Assembly (NCBI GenBank): GCA_021029095.1
Contig: JAJOHG010000033.1
Location: 1 to 64,000, forward strand
Reading direction: 5' to 3'
Length of the DNA: 64,000 nt
Source of the DNA: Phellopilus nigrolimitatus
Lineage: Eukaryota > Basidiomycota > Agaricomycetes > Hymenochaetales > Hymenochaetaceae
Position numbers and translations under genes: made by a program. This document shows positions 23,973 through 36,243 of this stretch, one piece after another (the stretch's first letter is position 1; each line of letters opens with the position of its first letter). The notes below the pieces were generated by a model. That model was given only the letters and a program-made list of their open reading frames with translations. It was not told the DNA's origin and did no database searches.

Positions 23973-24645
23973 TACTCGCGAAACACACCATCAATTATTA
24001 TTTCGTGGACTCTTTTCTTGACCAAGTATTTTATTGCACGGACGAGTCGCGAACGCTGATTATTTATCATCTGCATAGCATTAAAATCTCTCTCCATTCC
24101 TTTTTTTTCCGTCCATGTATTGTCTTGCCTTGCTTTGCCAGTTACTCTCCTTGTCCGGAACACTACTCCATTCCACTATACTCTCATCTGCATGCTTTTT
24201 TCCTTCCGCACTTCATTATTCGGTAACTCCAATACCTATACTTCCTTACCTACCTACCTACCCTATATTCTTTTAGAATCATTCTCAACCGTTACGTCTT
24301 TCGTCTGCACGATTTTCTTTTCCGCTCTCTAGTATAAGTACCACTGTTCAAGTTACCATCGTATCTTCCGCCTGCACTCTATAGCTCTGCGAAATTCAGC
24401 ACAAAAAATTTGATCTCTCGTTTTTGATATTAGGATTTGTTTCTATTTAGTCAGTTTGAATGACAATAAATGCTTGGCAAATCATGTTCGGAACTCGAAT
24501 GCCGTGCGTACGGGCGGACCACGACTACGCCTGCTACTAATCTTGATGGCCGGTACCGCCGCACTTAGCTCTGTAAACCGGGCTCGATCACCTACCTTTT
24601 TCTTCCTTCCAGACAACCACGGTAACCTGCAGTTGTAGCTGTAGC
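23973..24645. other. Intergenic region
   Basis: About 670 nt, T-rich, with a short (CCTA)n run near 24245-24262. It holds the 3' flank of the Ser-rich gene and the promoter of the Sec14-like gene. No gene is seen. Confidence 0.45.
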
Positions 24646-26277
24646 ATGACGAAGACGCACAAAGTCCATCCTGGGCCCGCACCTGAGGTCGTTGTCAAAC
24701 CATGGACATACTCCGACGAGCAGCGAGAACAAATTGAGATTCTGCGTGAGGTGCGTGTTTCAGCCGCCCTGAACAACTTTCCTTTTGTCTGATTTTTCTG
24801 CGATGCTGCTGCAGTACTCGAAGGAGGTAATGCTACCGGACAGCGACGAATACCATTACTGGGAGAAGCGCTGGCTGGAAAAGGCGGACACGGTGCCTCG
24901 TTATGCGCGCGCGGCAAAATGGAAGCTCGACGATGCGAAGAAAAGGCTGAACGCGACACTCGAATGGCGGAGGGAGTTCAAGCCGGATTTAATTCCGCCC
25001 GATGAAGTGAGCTGCCTCTTTAATTATTGCTTATGTCCTTTCCGACGTTTGTGCCAAAGGTGAGGATTGAGAGCGAAACGGGCAAGATGTAAGTGTGCAA
25101 ACTGACTGGTTTAGCGGTGTTGTTTGAAAGTAGCTTAGATTCGCTGCAGCATTCTGAATGGTTTCGACAAGGACGGCAGGCCTGTCATCTACATGCGTCC
25201 CGGCCGCGAGAACACGTCGCAGTCTCCCCGCCAGCTACGGCATCTCGTTTGGTGTCTGTATGTCTGCATTTCCAAGAAGCGTTATTCCATTCTTATACTC
25301 AGTCACCCATTTCACGTATAGAGAACGTGCAAAAGACCTGCAGCCACCTGGTGTCGAGTCCGTGGCGATAGTTGTGGACTACAAGTCAACCACTTTGCGC
25401 ACAAACCCGTCCATTGGTATAGCACGCAAGGTGCTGCACATTCTGCAGGCGCATTACCCCGAAACGCTCGGCCGCGGGCTTGTCGTAAATATGCCTAGAC
25501 TTCTTGCGTTTTTCTATAATGGTATCGCGCCATTTATGGATCCAGTAACGAGGGACAAGGTGCGTCGAGTGTTCTTTCAATTGCCTAGGTGCTGTAAGAG
25601 AATAAGCGGAAACGAGCGTTAATCTCCATGTTCTCTTACGTCCCTGTCAAGCACATGCACCATTGGCAGTAAGCAAGTATCTTCTGCAGCTGAACTGATT
25701 GTATGTTATCTTGCAGATTCGCTTCAACCCGGACCTTCTGGACCTTATCCCAGCGGAGCAGCTTGATGCAGACTTCGGTGGGGAATTTGAGTACGAGTTT
25801 GAGCCGGAGAGCTATTGGTCGCAGATAACTGAGTGCGTATTCATGGTTTGAGTTTGGTTATTGATTCAGTTTTCCGACACTCTCCTGCCTTATTTGGGAT
25901 TACTTTCTACCACCGACCCATAGGCATTGTGGCATCGCACCAGACGGTACGCGTGTGGATAAGGCTGAGGCGGCCGAGGCCAAGACGAAATCCGAGGAGT
26001 TACCTTCGGATTCGGAGTCGTCACAAGAACCAACCGGGACAGAAAATACGAACGGGGATGCGGGAGCGAAAGCTTTGTAAGTATACAATATACTTCTTTT
26101 TTACTATATCGTTTTGACAGGTTGTCCTACGACAGTTTCCCAGACCCATCTCTGAGCCTGATGTCTTACCTATGGTCAATGGACTCGCGTCGAGTTTGAA
26201 GAACGTGCAGCTCGAGAAACAACAGGAGAGACCGCGCGTGTCGATGGAAAAGGTCGGCGTCGAGATGTCAGCTTGAA
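24646..26277 (+). CDS. Sec14-like CRAL-TRIO lipid transfer protein
   Basis: Eight exons (24646-24750, 24815-25006, 25060-25088, 25150-25257, 25322-25559, 25717-25832, 25924-26076, 26136-26277) give 360 residues with all phases intact. The CRAL-TRIO N-terminal helices (about 35-105) include RWLEKADTVPRYARAAKW. The lipid-binding domain follows: GFDKDGRPVIYMRP, HLVWCLERAKDL, VAIVVDYK, ARKVLHILQAHYPETLGRG, FFYNGIAPFMDP, and LPAEQL-like IPAEQLDADFGG. Proteins of this family bind phosphatidylinositol or related lipids and exchange them between membranes in the Golgi-endosome system. The acidic C-terminal tail (SSQEPTGTEN) is not conserved. The last intron has a perfect GTAAGT donor; reading through it would stop at 26080. 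An exon end at 26277 is preferred because the extra 48 residues form a good frame. Confidence 0.9.
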
Positions 26278-27223
26278 ACCCCCAACATTTAGAGGCTCAC
26301 CTTGATTAGATGATTTAGAGGCGGTCTTAGTTTTTTTCTTCGGACGGTTGATGACTTCAATTTGTGGCTTCAGGTATCGGTTAAGAGGTACGTAGTTAAA
26401 CGGCTGGGCTCGGAACTTTCTGTACGTCAGCTTTTATCCTTGTCCTCACCACTCACCCTCCCGTCCAAAGCTCCAAGTCTTTATTTCTTCGGCTTCTGGC
26501 ATTGGTTCTACTTTTAGCATTACACTTCGCATATTTATTGCTGAATCATCGCTTCCCAATGCTATCCTTCAAGTTCTTTTGGTTTCACTGTCTGCATTTC
26601 TATGCTGCACATTCGCCTTGATCGCCTGTGCATGTGCTGTACATATGTGAGCCTAGTCCATTTATTGTTTAATAACTTGCTACTATCAAACCTCGATTTT
26701 GCTGCTAAATTCCACGCAAACCAGCCACATTCCACAATAAGATCGGCGCAGCCTTAAAGCGGAAAACATATTTGAAACTGCCCGAAGCAACACATATTTT
26801 CCCTCCGTGTTACTTCGTGTGCGCAACTAAAATGGTAGCTCCATTCCCTTTTTTCTGTTCTGCGGCCGGTGATCGTGTTGAAAGAATACTTGAGTTTTTG
26901 TCATCCAGCCGCTTGAATTCAAAGTCATAAGGAATTTGTAACTACTCCGCATCAAAGCATGACAAATATTATAATTTAATGAAATGTGTAAAGTGACTAT
27001 TGGCCTTCATATGTCCCATAAAGCACCCTACCGAATGTCTGTCGAGTTGTAGAAAAAAAACCGGAATTTTTCAGCAGCGAGGAGCGTGGGTCCGAAACTG
27101 AATCGAACCAATGGGAATTGGGCGCACGTCACGGTGAGTAAAACAACATCCTCCGCGACAACCACGACTCCTGGTCTCGTCCACAAAAAAAATCTGACAG
27201 TTATTCGACGCTGTCAGGATAGA
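26278..27223. other. Intergenic region
   Basis: About 950 nt between two genes on the same strand, AT-rich in its centre. It holds the Sec14-like gene's 3' flank and the promoter of the polyprenyl synthase. No gene is recognised. Confidence 0.45.
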
Positions 27224-28949
27224 ATGCGGCGATGGACTGCGAATATTTCTGCTCGTGCCCGCTGTCTCGGCTCTAGATGCTTGACGAACTCAACACAGGT
27301 CACGCGCCGACGACACTCAAGCGCTCTTGCGCAGCCTGCGGCGAAACTTCGTCCAGAAAGTACACTATCTAATTCTAATAATGCCAACAAACCGACTGCA
27401 CCTCCGACAACGACAGCGACCTCGCTCCCGCCCCCTGTAGACCCCTACAAGTATCTTGCACCCGAACTAAAACGACTGCGGACGACGCTCCTGCACTTGC
27501 TCGGCTCCTCGCACCCCTCCCTAACACAAATAGCGGAGTATTATTTCTTGCAGCCGTCGAAGCAAATACGCCCACTCCTTGTACTCCTCTTCTCGCGCGC
27601 GACGAATGGACTTGGCGGGGACTGGGATGAGAAGCGCTGGGGGGCAGAGCAAGAAGGTGCACGCGGTCGTGCAGAGGAACTCGACAGACCTCTCTCTCGC
27701 CCAGACGTCTTAAATGACTGGAATCCTAACATGCCCGATCATACGCACAGTTTCCAGAGCGTCTACGAGCTGCCGCCGCCACGCGCAGTCTCTTCCCAGC
27801 CCATCTATTCGCCCCGTGCAGCGCTCGCGGATCCCGCACTCGCGTCCCCAGAGGCGCTTTTGCCCTCGCAGCTCCGCCTCGCGCAAATTGTTGAGATGAT
27901 CCACGTCGCATCGCTGCTGCACGACGACGTGATTGACGGCGCGACACTGCGGCGCGGGGCACCAAGCGCGCCGGCCGCGTTCGGGAACAAGCTCGCGGTG
28001 CTCGCGGGTGACTTCCTGCTCGGCCGCGCGAGCGCGGCGCTGAGCCGGCTCGGCTCTGAAGAGGTCGTCGAACTGATTGCGGGCGTGATTGCGAATCTCG
28101 TTGAGGGAGAAATTCTGCAGATGCAGTCAGCGTTGAACGGCGGTAAGGCAGGCCCGCTCAGTGAGTCCTTTCTTGGCGAGCTTGGGATGGAGCTAGGAAG
28201 GGAGGTTGGCCGTGAGACACCGATGGGGAGAGAAATGTGGAATGTGTATTTGAAGAAGTCGTACCTGAAGACGGCGAGCTTGATCGCGAAGAGCGCACGT
28301 GCGGCTGTGGTGCTTGGTGGTGCTCGCGAGGGCGAAATTTGGAAGGAGGTGGCATACGCGTACGGGAGAAATATCGGGATTGCGTTCCAGGTACGTGTAT
28401 CTTCAGTTTCGCTTTCTTCATTTCGATTGAACACATTATTTTCGAATATCGAGAACTCCCCTACTTTCGATAATCTACTCAAACCTTTTTTTAACTCATC
28501 CCTTTACCTCCTTGTAATACAAGAATAATTGCTAACGCATATTTCTTGCAGCTCGTGGACGACGTCCTGGATTACGAGGCCGCGGGCAGTCAACTTGGGA
28601 AGCCTGGTGGCGCAGACCTTCAGCTCGGGCTCGCTACGGGTCCCGCTCTCTTTGCGTGGGAGGAGCATGCTGCCATGGGTCCGCTCATCTCGCGGAAATT
28701 CGAACAGAAGGGTGACGTCGAGCTGGTGTGTCCCTTTTGCTGTTTCGCTTTGGAGCTTTCACTTATACTTTTCCCTCGAATTACAAGGCCCGCGATCTCG
28801 TCCGACGCTCATCTGGAGTCGAACGCACTCGCGCACTCGCGCAGGCGCATGCAGACAAAGCGCGTGAGGTATTACTGCTCCTGCCCGAGAGCGACGCGCG
28901 ACGCGCGCTGGATGCGCTTGCAGAACGCGTCGTGAAACGGACATCGTGA
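27224..28949 (+). CDS. COQ1: Polyprenyl diphosphate synthase, mitochondrial (ubiquinone side chain)
   Basis: Exons 27224-28390, 28552-28725 and 28788-28949 give 500 residues in phase. The N-terminus (MRRWTANISARARCLGSRC) is Arg-rich without acidic residues and fits a mitochondrial targeting peptide. The trans-prenyltransferase core has KQIRPLLVLLFSRA, the first Asp-rich motif in HDDVIDGATLRRG, FGNKLAVLAGDFLLGRA, and the second Asp-rich motif in FQLVDDVLDYEA. Such enzymes add isopentenyl diphosphate units to make the long polyprenyl chain of ubiquinone. Residues about 130-190 carry an insertion rich in charged residues, common in fungal forms. Both Asp-rich motifs are complete, so the enzyme should be active. 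An open frame runs upstream to 27086 but lacks a good start. Chain length of the product cannot be read from the sequence. Confidence 0.92.
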
Positions 28950-29430
28950 ACATTTGTTAAATTTATTCATAAACGATAATACGCTAAATCCCATAGACAC
29001 TTGCTTACATCTATACATCTTCTTGGCCGAAACATGGCAACGCCTCATTCTACTGTTTAAAGCGATAACGGGACACTCGTAGTAAATTGAACAAAGCGGC
29101 AAAAGGCATACAGGCAATAATATAAAATTATAGGGACGTGAACAAAGCGTGTGCAAACGGTGTTCATACTGTTATGTTTTAAATGGGGTGAGGTAAGCAA
29201 ATAGAAAAAAAGCTGCAAAAGCTTATGGGCCTGGCCAAAACAAGCATGTACGGTAATCGAAAGAACCAAGAGGCAAATGGTGACTAGTGGGTATAGAAAG
29301 CGGCGGTATAGCAAGCAGGTTATGATTGTGCATATTCTTTGAAATAAGCAGTTAACAGTAAATCAAAAGAGGGAGAGAAACAGGATGACTCACGTAGGGA
29401 GATAGTAAACCGACGGGAACATGGAAGTCA
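28950..29430. other. Intergenic region between convergent genes
   Basis: About 480 nt holding the 3' flanks of the convergent COQ1 and LAMTOR2-like genes. Nothing else is seen. Confidence 0.45.
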
Positions 29431-30021
29431 TCAGCGACGCGCAGACTTGCTAGCAGACGGAGCGGGCGAGCCAATCTTGTTTTGAAGTTCTTGTAGGGGC
29501 TTGGCGAGATGGGCAGCAAGACCTTGCGCCTGTCCAAAAGATTATTTGTTTTAGTTCAAAGGCTACATGAAGATGAAAGGGATCAGACACGTACCTTCCG
29601 CTGTAGTTCACCCCACTCGACGCTGTCAGTAGCGTTCAACGCAATGAGAAGAATAGGTTCTTTTGGAGGTCGGCCTTCCTGCAGCGAAGCAACAGGAAGT
29701 ACGACGATACGTCCCAGCTGCGCAGAGCAACCCGTGTAAGCCTTTTGTCTTTCATTCTTTTGTTTTCTTTTGTTTTCTTCATAAAGATGTTCCAGAGATA
29801 TCACACACCTCGCTGTCGACCAACCCCTCGCCGTCCTCCCTCGTCTCAGCCCAAATTTCACTCGCGAGCCCGACGAGAACACGCACGTCATCCTTCGGAC
29901 GCGCGGAGGCGGAGGCAAAAGAGACAAGCGCCCCGCTTGCGGTGAAGAGGACGGCGGTATGGAGCGCAGGCGGCGCAAGGACCTGCGCGAGCAGCTTGTT
30001 GAGCGACGAAAGGACTAGCAT
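29431..30021 (-). CDS. LAMTOR2: Roadblock/LC7 protein, LAMTOR2-like Ragulator subunit
   Basis: Minus-strand exons 30021-29809, 29717-29595 and 29529-29431 join to 144 residues, close to the family's usual 125. The fold pattern of a roadblock protein is visible: an N-terminal helix (SLNKLLAQVLAPP), a strand pair (TAVLFTASGALVSFAS), the helix VRVLVGLASEIWAET, the strands LGRIVVLPVAS and EPILLIALNA, and the C-terminal helix GELQRKAQGLAAHLAKPLQEL. In animals LAMTOR2 pairs with LAMTOR3 in Ragulator, which holds Rag GTPases and TORC1 on the lysosome; the yeast counterpart is in the EGO complex. Here it lies tail to tail with COQ1 and head to head, at 1.3 kb, with the RasGEF gene. The assignment to LAMTOR2 rather than another roadblock protein rests on pattern and length. 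Confidence 0.75.
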
Positions 30022-31331
30022 GAGCGCATGAGTCTTAATCTAGAGGAAATCTGTTTGGTCTGTCAGCGTCAGCGCGACTGCGAGTCTGAACACGAAGTTT
30101 AGGCGTTATTTTCACGTGTTGTCTTACGTCACTCACGTGCACACCTTCCTGTTATGGAGCTCCGCCGCTCCGTCGTTGCCCCGACCACGACACCGACATC
30201 GACGCCAAGGCAACAGTCCTATGGAACACTGGCGCGCGCCCATGTCGGACCATCTCTTTTACCCCGCTAGGTCTCCAGCCCTTTACTCCGGAGGCATCAT
30301 AATCCATGGAGATCGTCCTCATTGATGTGCAGTCCGGCTGCATCTTCTCTACCACACCTCGTCTGTGATATACTTGCTTTTGACGTGGCAAGCATCGTGG
30401 CGTAGTGGCGGCTGCTATTCTCGGGATGCTATCAACTTGGGCAATGTATCTCATCTTCTCCATCAGCTCTGGTTAGAGTTTCTTGTTCTTGCGTGATATC
30501 AAGAATCGTCACTTTGGAGGCTGGAATAGATATTTTCGGTCAAGATGATCTGGGACAAATGCTTTACCGGTTTTTTGACACCGATATGCGTACGTTCTTT
30601 ATCCAGCTTCTGTACCGTTAGAACTAAGCTCGTTTTTAGAGCTACCTCCGAACTGTTGTCATTTGTATTATGCCTGGCGGAACGCCGATGACAATCACGG
30701 ATAATACTCCGAGCTTCGTGCTGGAGTGTACAGCTTCGGGGAGACAGCCAACTTTGGCTGCTTTTATTTCGGACCTAGATGTTCGGTCATCTTGATGGAT
30801 TCGAGAGGAGTAAGGCACATCGGTAACATCCTCTTTATGATAATGTATGTGTGTATTATAGGGCGCCCTCGTATTTTTGGTTTCGTCCTTCAGAACTGAC
30901 AGTGATGTATGCAGAATGTATACAATCGTCTTCCAGTGTCAATCCTTGCTGAGTAAAAGTTGTGCCTTTCATCACTCCTTGCACTTGTGTACTGCAATTT
31001 CCATTCCTCCACTTTGCCGTTTCGATGGGATTTACGGGACGGTAGCAATTCGATGGAAGGAGGAAGTGGACATGAGTCTAAACTTGGGTTGGTTAGACCG
31101 AATGGGTCTGATCGGGGTTGTCAATAGCAACGAGGCGAAACTAGAATCATCAAGCAGTGCTGCAGTGGTTACCTTTTATCTGGGATGCTACAAGATGTAC
31201 GCGCTCACCTCTCGATCTGACAGCTGTCAATTGCATATAGCTGCGATACCCTAGGACTACTTTACTCGCTCTTAAACTCCTCTACGCCCATCTCAAACAA
31301 CGCCGAGCACTAGCCGACCTATTTTGACGCG
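30022..31331. other. Divergent intergenic region, LAMTOR2 / RasGEF
   Basis: About 1.3 kb between divergent genes. It should hold both promoters. A frame at 30877-31254 is open for 125 codons but shows no protein-like features and has no clear start context. No RNA gene was recognised. Confidence 0.4.
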
Positions 31332-34322
31332 ATGCCAGCCAAGCGCCAGCGCTTGCACATAGACCCTTACTATTGTCCACCTCGGTTTGATGGGGGCGAT
31401 CCTAATTCTCCCCTCTCTTCCCCGTCACCCTCCTTCTCCTTCTCCCCACCAACCGACATCTCGTCAACCGCGTCGCGCACCCCAATGAGCGCTGGGCCAG
31501 AATGGAGGATATGCTACGTTTTGTGCTTCTATGACTTCACCTCGTCGGATGCGGACCACCTCTCCTTCAGGAAGAACGAGATACTCGAAATCGTGAAGAA
31601 AGAGCAATCGGGCTGGTGGGCTGCGCTGCGGGATGACCGTATTGGTTGGGTTCCCAGCGCGTTCGTTATTGAGCTCACCGACGAAGCCGCCGAGAATCTG
31701 CGGAATGTCAGGGAAGAGCTTCGCGTATATGAATTCGAGGCAGAGAGACTGTATAGTGCGGGACCTATTTCAAGTGTATCCCGATTTTCAGACGCAACAT
31801 TCACCCCAGTTTCCGCTCACGGACACGGGCGTGGATGTCTCGAAGACGAGAACTGGGTCCCTATTGTCGAACCCGGAGGGAAGGTATGATTTATATCTCA
31901 GTCTTTGCGCTGCACATACTAATATGCATTCCTTAAGATGCCTTTCACGCAAGCCATGGCCTCTGGTTTCATTGTGACCGACTTTCCGGACGACATTGTT
32001 CCCCTGTCTGGAGTCAGTGCGTCCCCACTTTCGCACCCACATACGGACTCTCTAGACACCTATTCAACAGACTCCGAGCCTGTCCCGCCCCCGGACAAGG
32101 GCTCCTTGGCGCAGGCAATAGCGTACCCGCCTTCACCAGTCACGCCCATGCCCCACCCCTTTCGACCTGATATAGCCCCGCTTCTTATGAACAAACCAAC
32201 ACCTCCGACGCCCCTGCCCCCTATACTCTCGTCGCCCTCTTGCGTCTCTCCTCACTCTCCACTTGCTCGTAACCGTTCAGACTCAGCACCTTCGTCGAAT
32301 AAGAACATGCGCAGGCGGCCGATTATGGTGAACTCGTCGCTTTCCCGACTGTCAGTGCTTTTGGATTCGCCGCACGTGGAAGCAGATAATAGAGGAGATG
32401 AGGCCCTTCATGTTGTGGAAAGTGGCATGCACAATACACCTACTGGTCGTCGTACAGACAAGGTTCGCCAGTTAACGGGCGACGATGACGCGCAGGCGTT
32501 CCATAACGCAAAAATTGCATTAGCGAATTTGCCATGGTACCTTCAGCCATCATATTCTCCCGATCTGGACATTAAACTGGAGTATGACGGAAACGTGCGC
32601 GCGGGAACACTTCCCGCGCTCGTCGAGCGACTGACCGTCGACCCTCTGAGTAAGTCGCAGTCCCCGTTGAGCACCGGCATGTACGTGTGATGGCGCTAGT
32701 TATCTGTCTTTTTTTGGTGTACTGTCCTCGGCGATGCTTGAATTATTGTTGAATTATTACTCTTTATATAGAGTTGGCGCAGGAGAAACTATATCGCGAC
32801 GCGTTCCTCACAACATTTTGCACGTTTACGACGGCGAACGAGTTTTTCAATTTGTTGATCGAACGATATGAAATGGACCACCCTTCCTCGCTCACGCATG
32901 AGGAGTTCATTGAATGGAGAGACAAGAAGCTGAGGCCCGTGCAGAAACGGTGAGCATCACTGCAAAATAGGGTGAAAATACAAATCCTCAAGTACAATGT
33001 TTAGCGTCTTGGCAGTTCTGTCGATGTGGTTGGAAGATTATGGTCTGCTGGAAGATGATCCGGACATAGCCCCGCAATTGAAAGATTTCTTGGATCTAGT
33101 AATCTCCCCACCCAGCCTGGCGTTTTCGGCCAAGTTGATATTGCAGTCTTTGAATAAGTTGGTCAGAAAATGTTCCTCAAATTCGTCATTCATCGGCCGT
33201 TCTTATAAAATAAAATGCAATTCAGACAGGAACGGCCCTTCTGTCTCCGCCGCTCCCACCATTCCCGTCGACGCCCACCAAACGGAGCAAACCCTCTCGT
33301 GCTCGAAAGAACACTAAAGAGCTCCTGTGCCTCGACCCGGCAGACTTGGCTGCGCAGCTGATGCTCTTTGAGCACCGACTGTACATCAAGGTCCGGCCGC
33401 GCGAGTGTCTTCGTTGGGCGAAGTCGCAATCGGGCGACACGAACGGCGTCGCGAATCTCAGTGCATTTTGCGCGACACATGATAAAGTCGCGGCGTGGGT
33501 AAAAGGCAGCGTGCTCGCGAATGACGGCCTCGGGAAGAGAGCGGACACAGTGGATTTCTGGATCAAGGTTGCTGAGGTTGGTTCGATCTCTTTCTTCTCC
33601 AGAGAAAAAGAAAGAAACTTATAACCATTCATTCTTCCCTTATTTTGCAGAAATGCCGCGCACTCAATAATTTCTCTTCCACAAGCGCGATCGTCGCTGC
33701 ACTCTCAAGTGCAGTGCTCGCCCGTTTGCACCTGACGTGGGCGCACGTCGAGCGGGCCAGTCATCTAGAGGTGCTTGTACGCTTGAACGAACCCGCGGGA
33801 AATTTCTCAGCATACCGCCAAGCTCTTCAAGCCATCAACGGACCGTGCATCCCTTTCATCGGAATTTTCCTCACGGACATTGTGCACATCCAGGACCAGT
33901 TGGAGGACAAAGTGTCCTTCCCGATTTATCCGCAGAATATGTCGCCTGACTCCAGGACGTGCCGCACCGCATCGGTACCAGACTCCACTTGTCCTTCTGC
34001 CTCTGTATCTTCTTCATCTACATCATCTCTTGCGCTCACTACCACCACACTCGTGCCCGTGTCACACATGAGCCCGCCGCTGATCAACTTCGTGAAGAGG
34101 CAGAAGTTGTGCGACGCGGTGCGCGCGATTATGCGCTTCCAGGGGAAGGCACCCGCAATTTCAGAGAACGCGCCGCTGCTCACGATAGTGACCGAGCAAC
34201 TGGCGAGGGCAGGAGTGACGCCGGAAGACCAACAGGCGTTGTGGACAAGGAGCCAGGAGCTGCAGCAGAGCGAGACTGGGCATGCGGATATCAGAAAGGG
34301 GCTGGAAGCTGCAGGGTTCTGA
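31332..34322 (+). CDS. SH3 domain Ras guanine nucleotide exchange factor (Cdc25-like)
   Basis: Exons 31332-31883, 31938-32649, 32772-32949, 33005-33161, 33226-33576 and 33651-34322 give 873 residues in phase. An SH3 domain lies at about 55-115 (LCFYDFTSSDADHLSF, QSGWWAALRDDRIGWVPSAF). A Ser/Pro-rich linker follows to about 410. The RasGEF N-terminal domain starts at AGTLPALVERLTVDP and includes KLYRDAFLTTFCTFTTANEF and MWLEDYGLLEDD. The catalytic Cdc25 domain spans about 600-860: DPADLAAQLMLFEHRLY, WIKVAEKCRALNNFSS, ALSSAVLARLHLTWAHV, FSAYRQALQAINGPCIPFIG, FLTDIVHIQDQLED and LINFVKRQKLCDAV. It should load Ras with GTP at the plasma membrane or endosomes. A Ser/Thr-rich insert lies inside the catalytic domain at about 33955-34070. 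The SH3-GEF order matches yeast Cdc25. Confidence 0.92.
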
Positions 34323-34763
34323 GATCCATATTTTCCTTATTTCTTTCATGACGGATTGTTGCTCTCATTGTATCGTCTTTCATCTTGATTTTCCCTTAAT
34401 TTCCAGCATCTGTAATTCCAAACAACATCATACCCTTGTTCTCGTTAACGGTCCTTTGACGATGGTTGCAGTCGCAAACAGATTCTGACGGAGACGGAAA
34501 ACTTTAAGAAAAAAGTCCGTATCTACAGTATCAGAAGATTACCTGGTTTATACTTGTCCGGGTAACAAGACATTCGTGGAGCGGTCAATGTTTAGATTAC
34601 AATGGAAAAGAACAAACAGAGAAAGAAAAAAAATGCTAGTAAACGAGAAGAGAAAAAGACAATCCAGTGGATAACGATGTGCTTGACGTGAAGGCAGACA
34701 TGGAGTCTAGGTCGCGTAAATATGGGGTAAAGTGAGGAGATGTACCGCTGGATGCAAGAGGCT
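34323..34763. other. Intergenic region between convergent genes
   Basis: About 440 nt holding the 3' flanks of the RasGEF and Rab5 genes, with A-rich runs. Nothing else is seen. Confidence 0.45.
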
Positions 34764-35836
34764 TTAACAGTTGCAGGCGTCCTGGCCATCCTTCCCGCCA
34801 TTGTTGGCCTTGTTCAAGTCAACCGCTGCTCTGCCCCCCGATGCTCCTCTCGCAGCCCCAGCGCCGCGCGCCTGTGGCGGAGCCGCGATCTGTGGGAGCT
34901 TGTTGGCTGTGTAAGAGAAAACCACGTCAGTATTCTGCGACTTTCATCATTTCATTGGCCTATCGCAGAATAATATTTCGGAAAAGATACGAAAGCGCAC
35001 GCACCGAGCAAGTTGAAGATGGTCGCGACGCCTTCGCCACTCTTCGCACTCGTCTCACCCCACATGAGGCCCTCTTCCTCCGCGTACTTCTGCGCCTCCT
35101 CCTGCGTAACCTGCCGGCGCTCGGCGAGGTCGAGCTTGTTCCCGCAGAGGGCGATGACGATGGACGGATCAGCCTGGCGCTGGAGCTCGCGGATCCAGGT
35201 GCGCGCCTTCTCGAGCGAGGCGGGCTGTGTGATGTCGTACACAACGACCGCGCAGTTCGCGTTGCGGTAATACATAGGAGCCTGGGAGTGCGTCAGAGGG
35301 CATGGAGACGAGAAATGAAGACCGGTGCTCGTACCAGGGACTGCAGGAAGTGTCAGTGCCAAGCTGTGCTGTAACTTCGGTATGAACTCACCTTGTAACG
35401 TTCTTGTCCGGCTGTATCCCTACGCACAATAGAGCTGTGAGAGACATGCAGCGTATCTGGGAAGCTGCACTGACCAGATTTCGAACTTCACTGTCGAGCC
35501 GTCTTCTAGGGGGACAGTCTGGGTCAAGAAAGCAGCTGAACGGGAGTGACCATCAACAACCGACTGATACAAGCGAAAAAAATCAGCAAACGCACCTCCT
35601 ATTGTACTTTCCCGGTAGTCATCGAACTGATCTTTCACGAAACGGAGAACTAGGCTGCAGAGGAAAGACGGGCGTTGGACGGAAATGATCGAATCATCGT
35701 GTGCTAGATACATACCTTGACTTTCCGACAGCGGACTCGCCTGAGCGTCGTTCCTCGTGAGATTTATTCATAATAGAAAAAGAAAGAGAAAGTTGTTACC
35801 CAAGAGCACTAGTTTGAACTGATATTGTTTTGACAT
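34764..35836 (-). CDS. RAB5: Rab5/Vps21-type endosomal small GTPase
   Basis: Minus-strand gene starting [13 protein letters not shown] at 35836. Early exons are 35836-35800, 35740-35716, 35654-35596 and 35535-35475, with more downstream. All G motifs are present: GESAVGKSS (P-loop), the switch I Thr in [21 protein letters not shown] (switch II), GNKLDL and TSAKSGEG. The sequence [15 protein letters not shown] is typical of Rab5. The protein ends ACNC, a CXC geranylgeranylation signal, after a Gly/Ala-rich tail. Rab5 controls early endosome fusion and traffic to the vacuole. The short first exon is easily missed: without it the first beta strand is lost and a false start at about 35772 is used. 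The gene lies head to head with the RRM gene (407 bp between ATGs) and tail to tail with a RasGEF. Confidence 0.95.
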
Positions 35837-36243
35837 GACGAGGAAAGGGGATTGAGAGGCAAGTGGAGACAGTGCCAGGAGAACGCGAGTCGCCCGCGCA
35901 GTCACTAGAGTACGTCAGCAGCGCATGCTGACGTGAAGTGGGAACATGGCCACATTTGGGGCCCTGAAGCAGACGCGGAGGTGGGCCTCTTCCCTTCACT
36001 TTTTTTCTTGTCTCCCACCATCATTCGCTCAGGCCCACGTCTAGTCCGTCCTGCTGCCATAAAATCCAGCAAGTTCTGAGGTCGTTTCCAGTTCCCAACA
36101 CTCTCCTACGTCGTCGTAAGCGAGTTGAGCACGGAAAGTCTTAGCGTCAGTTTTCTCCCGGGTCTTCCACCTTGTTGATCTGAGGACACGTCACGAGCAA
36201 ATACCTGAGCTCTACCTACGGAAAATTGTAATCGAAAATCGCT
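35837..36243. promoter_or_regulatory. Shared divergent promoter region, RAB5 / RRM gene
   Basis: 407 bp separate the two start codons, so both promoters must lie here. No strong TATA box stands out on either side. Confidence 0.5.

Noticed and set aside
34841..35374. Long plus-strand frame (177 codons) opposite Rab5.
   Set aside because: It is the antisense of the Rab5 exons; its composition follows the codon bias of the other strand.
35716..35772. Rab5 start at an ATG near 35772, giving an N-terminus MNKSHEERR.
   Set aside because: This loses the first beta strand of the GTPase. The exon at 35836-35800 supplies YQFKLVLLG and joins in phase.
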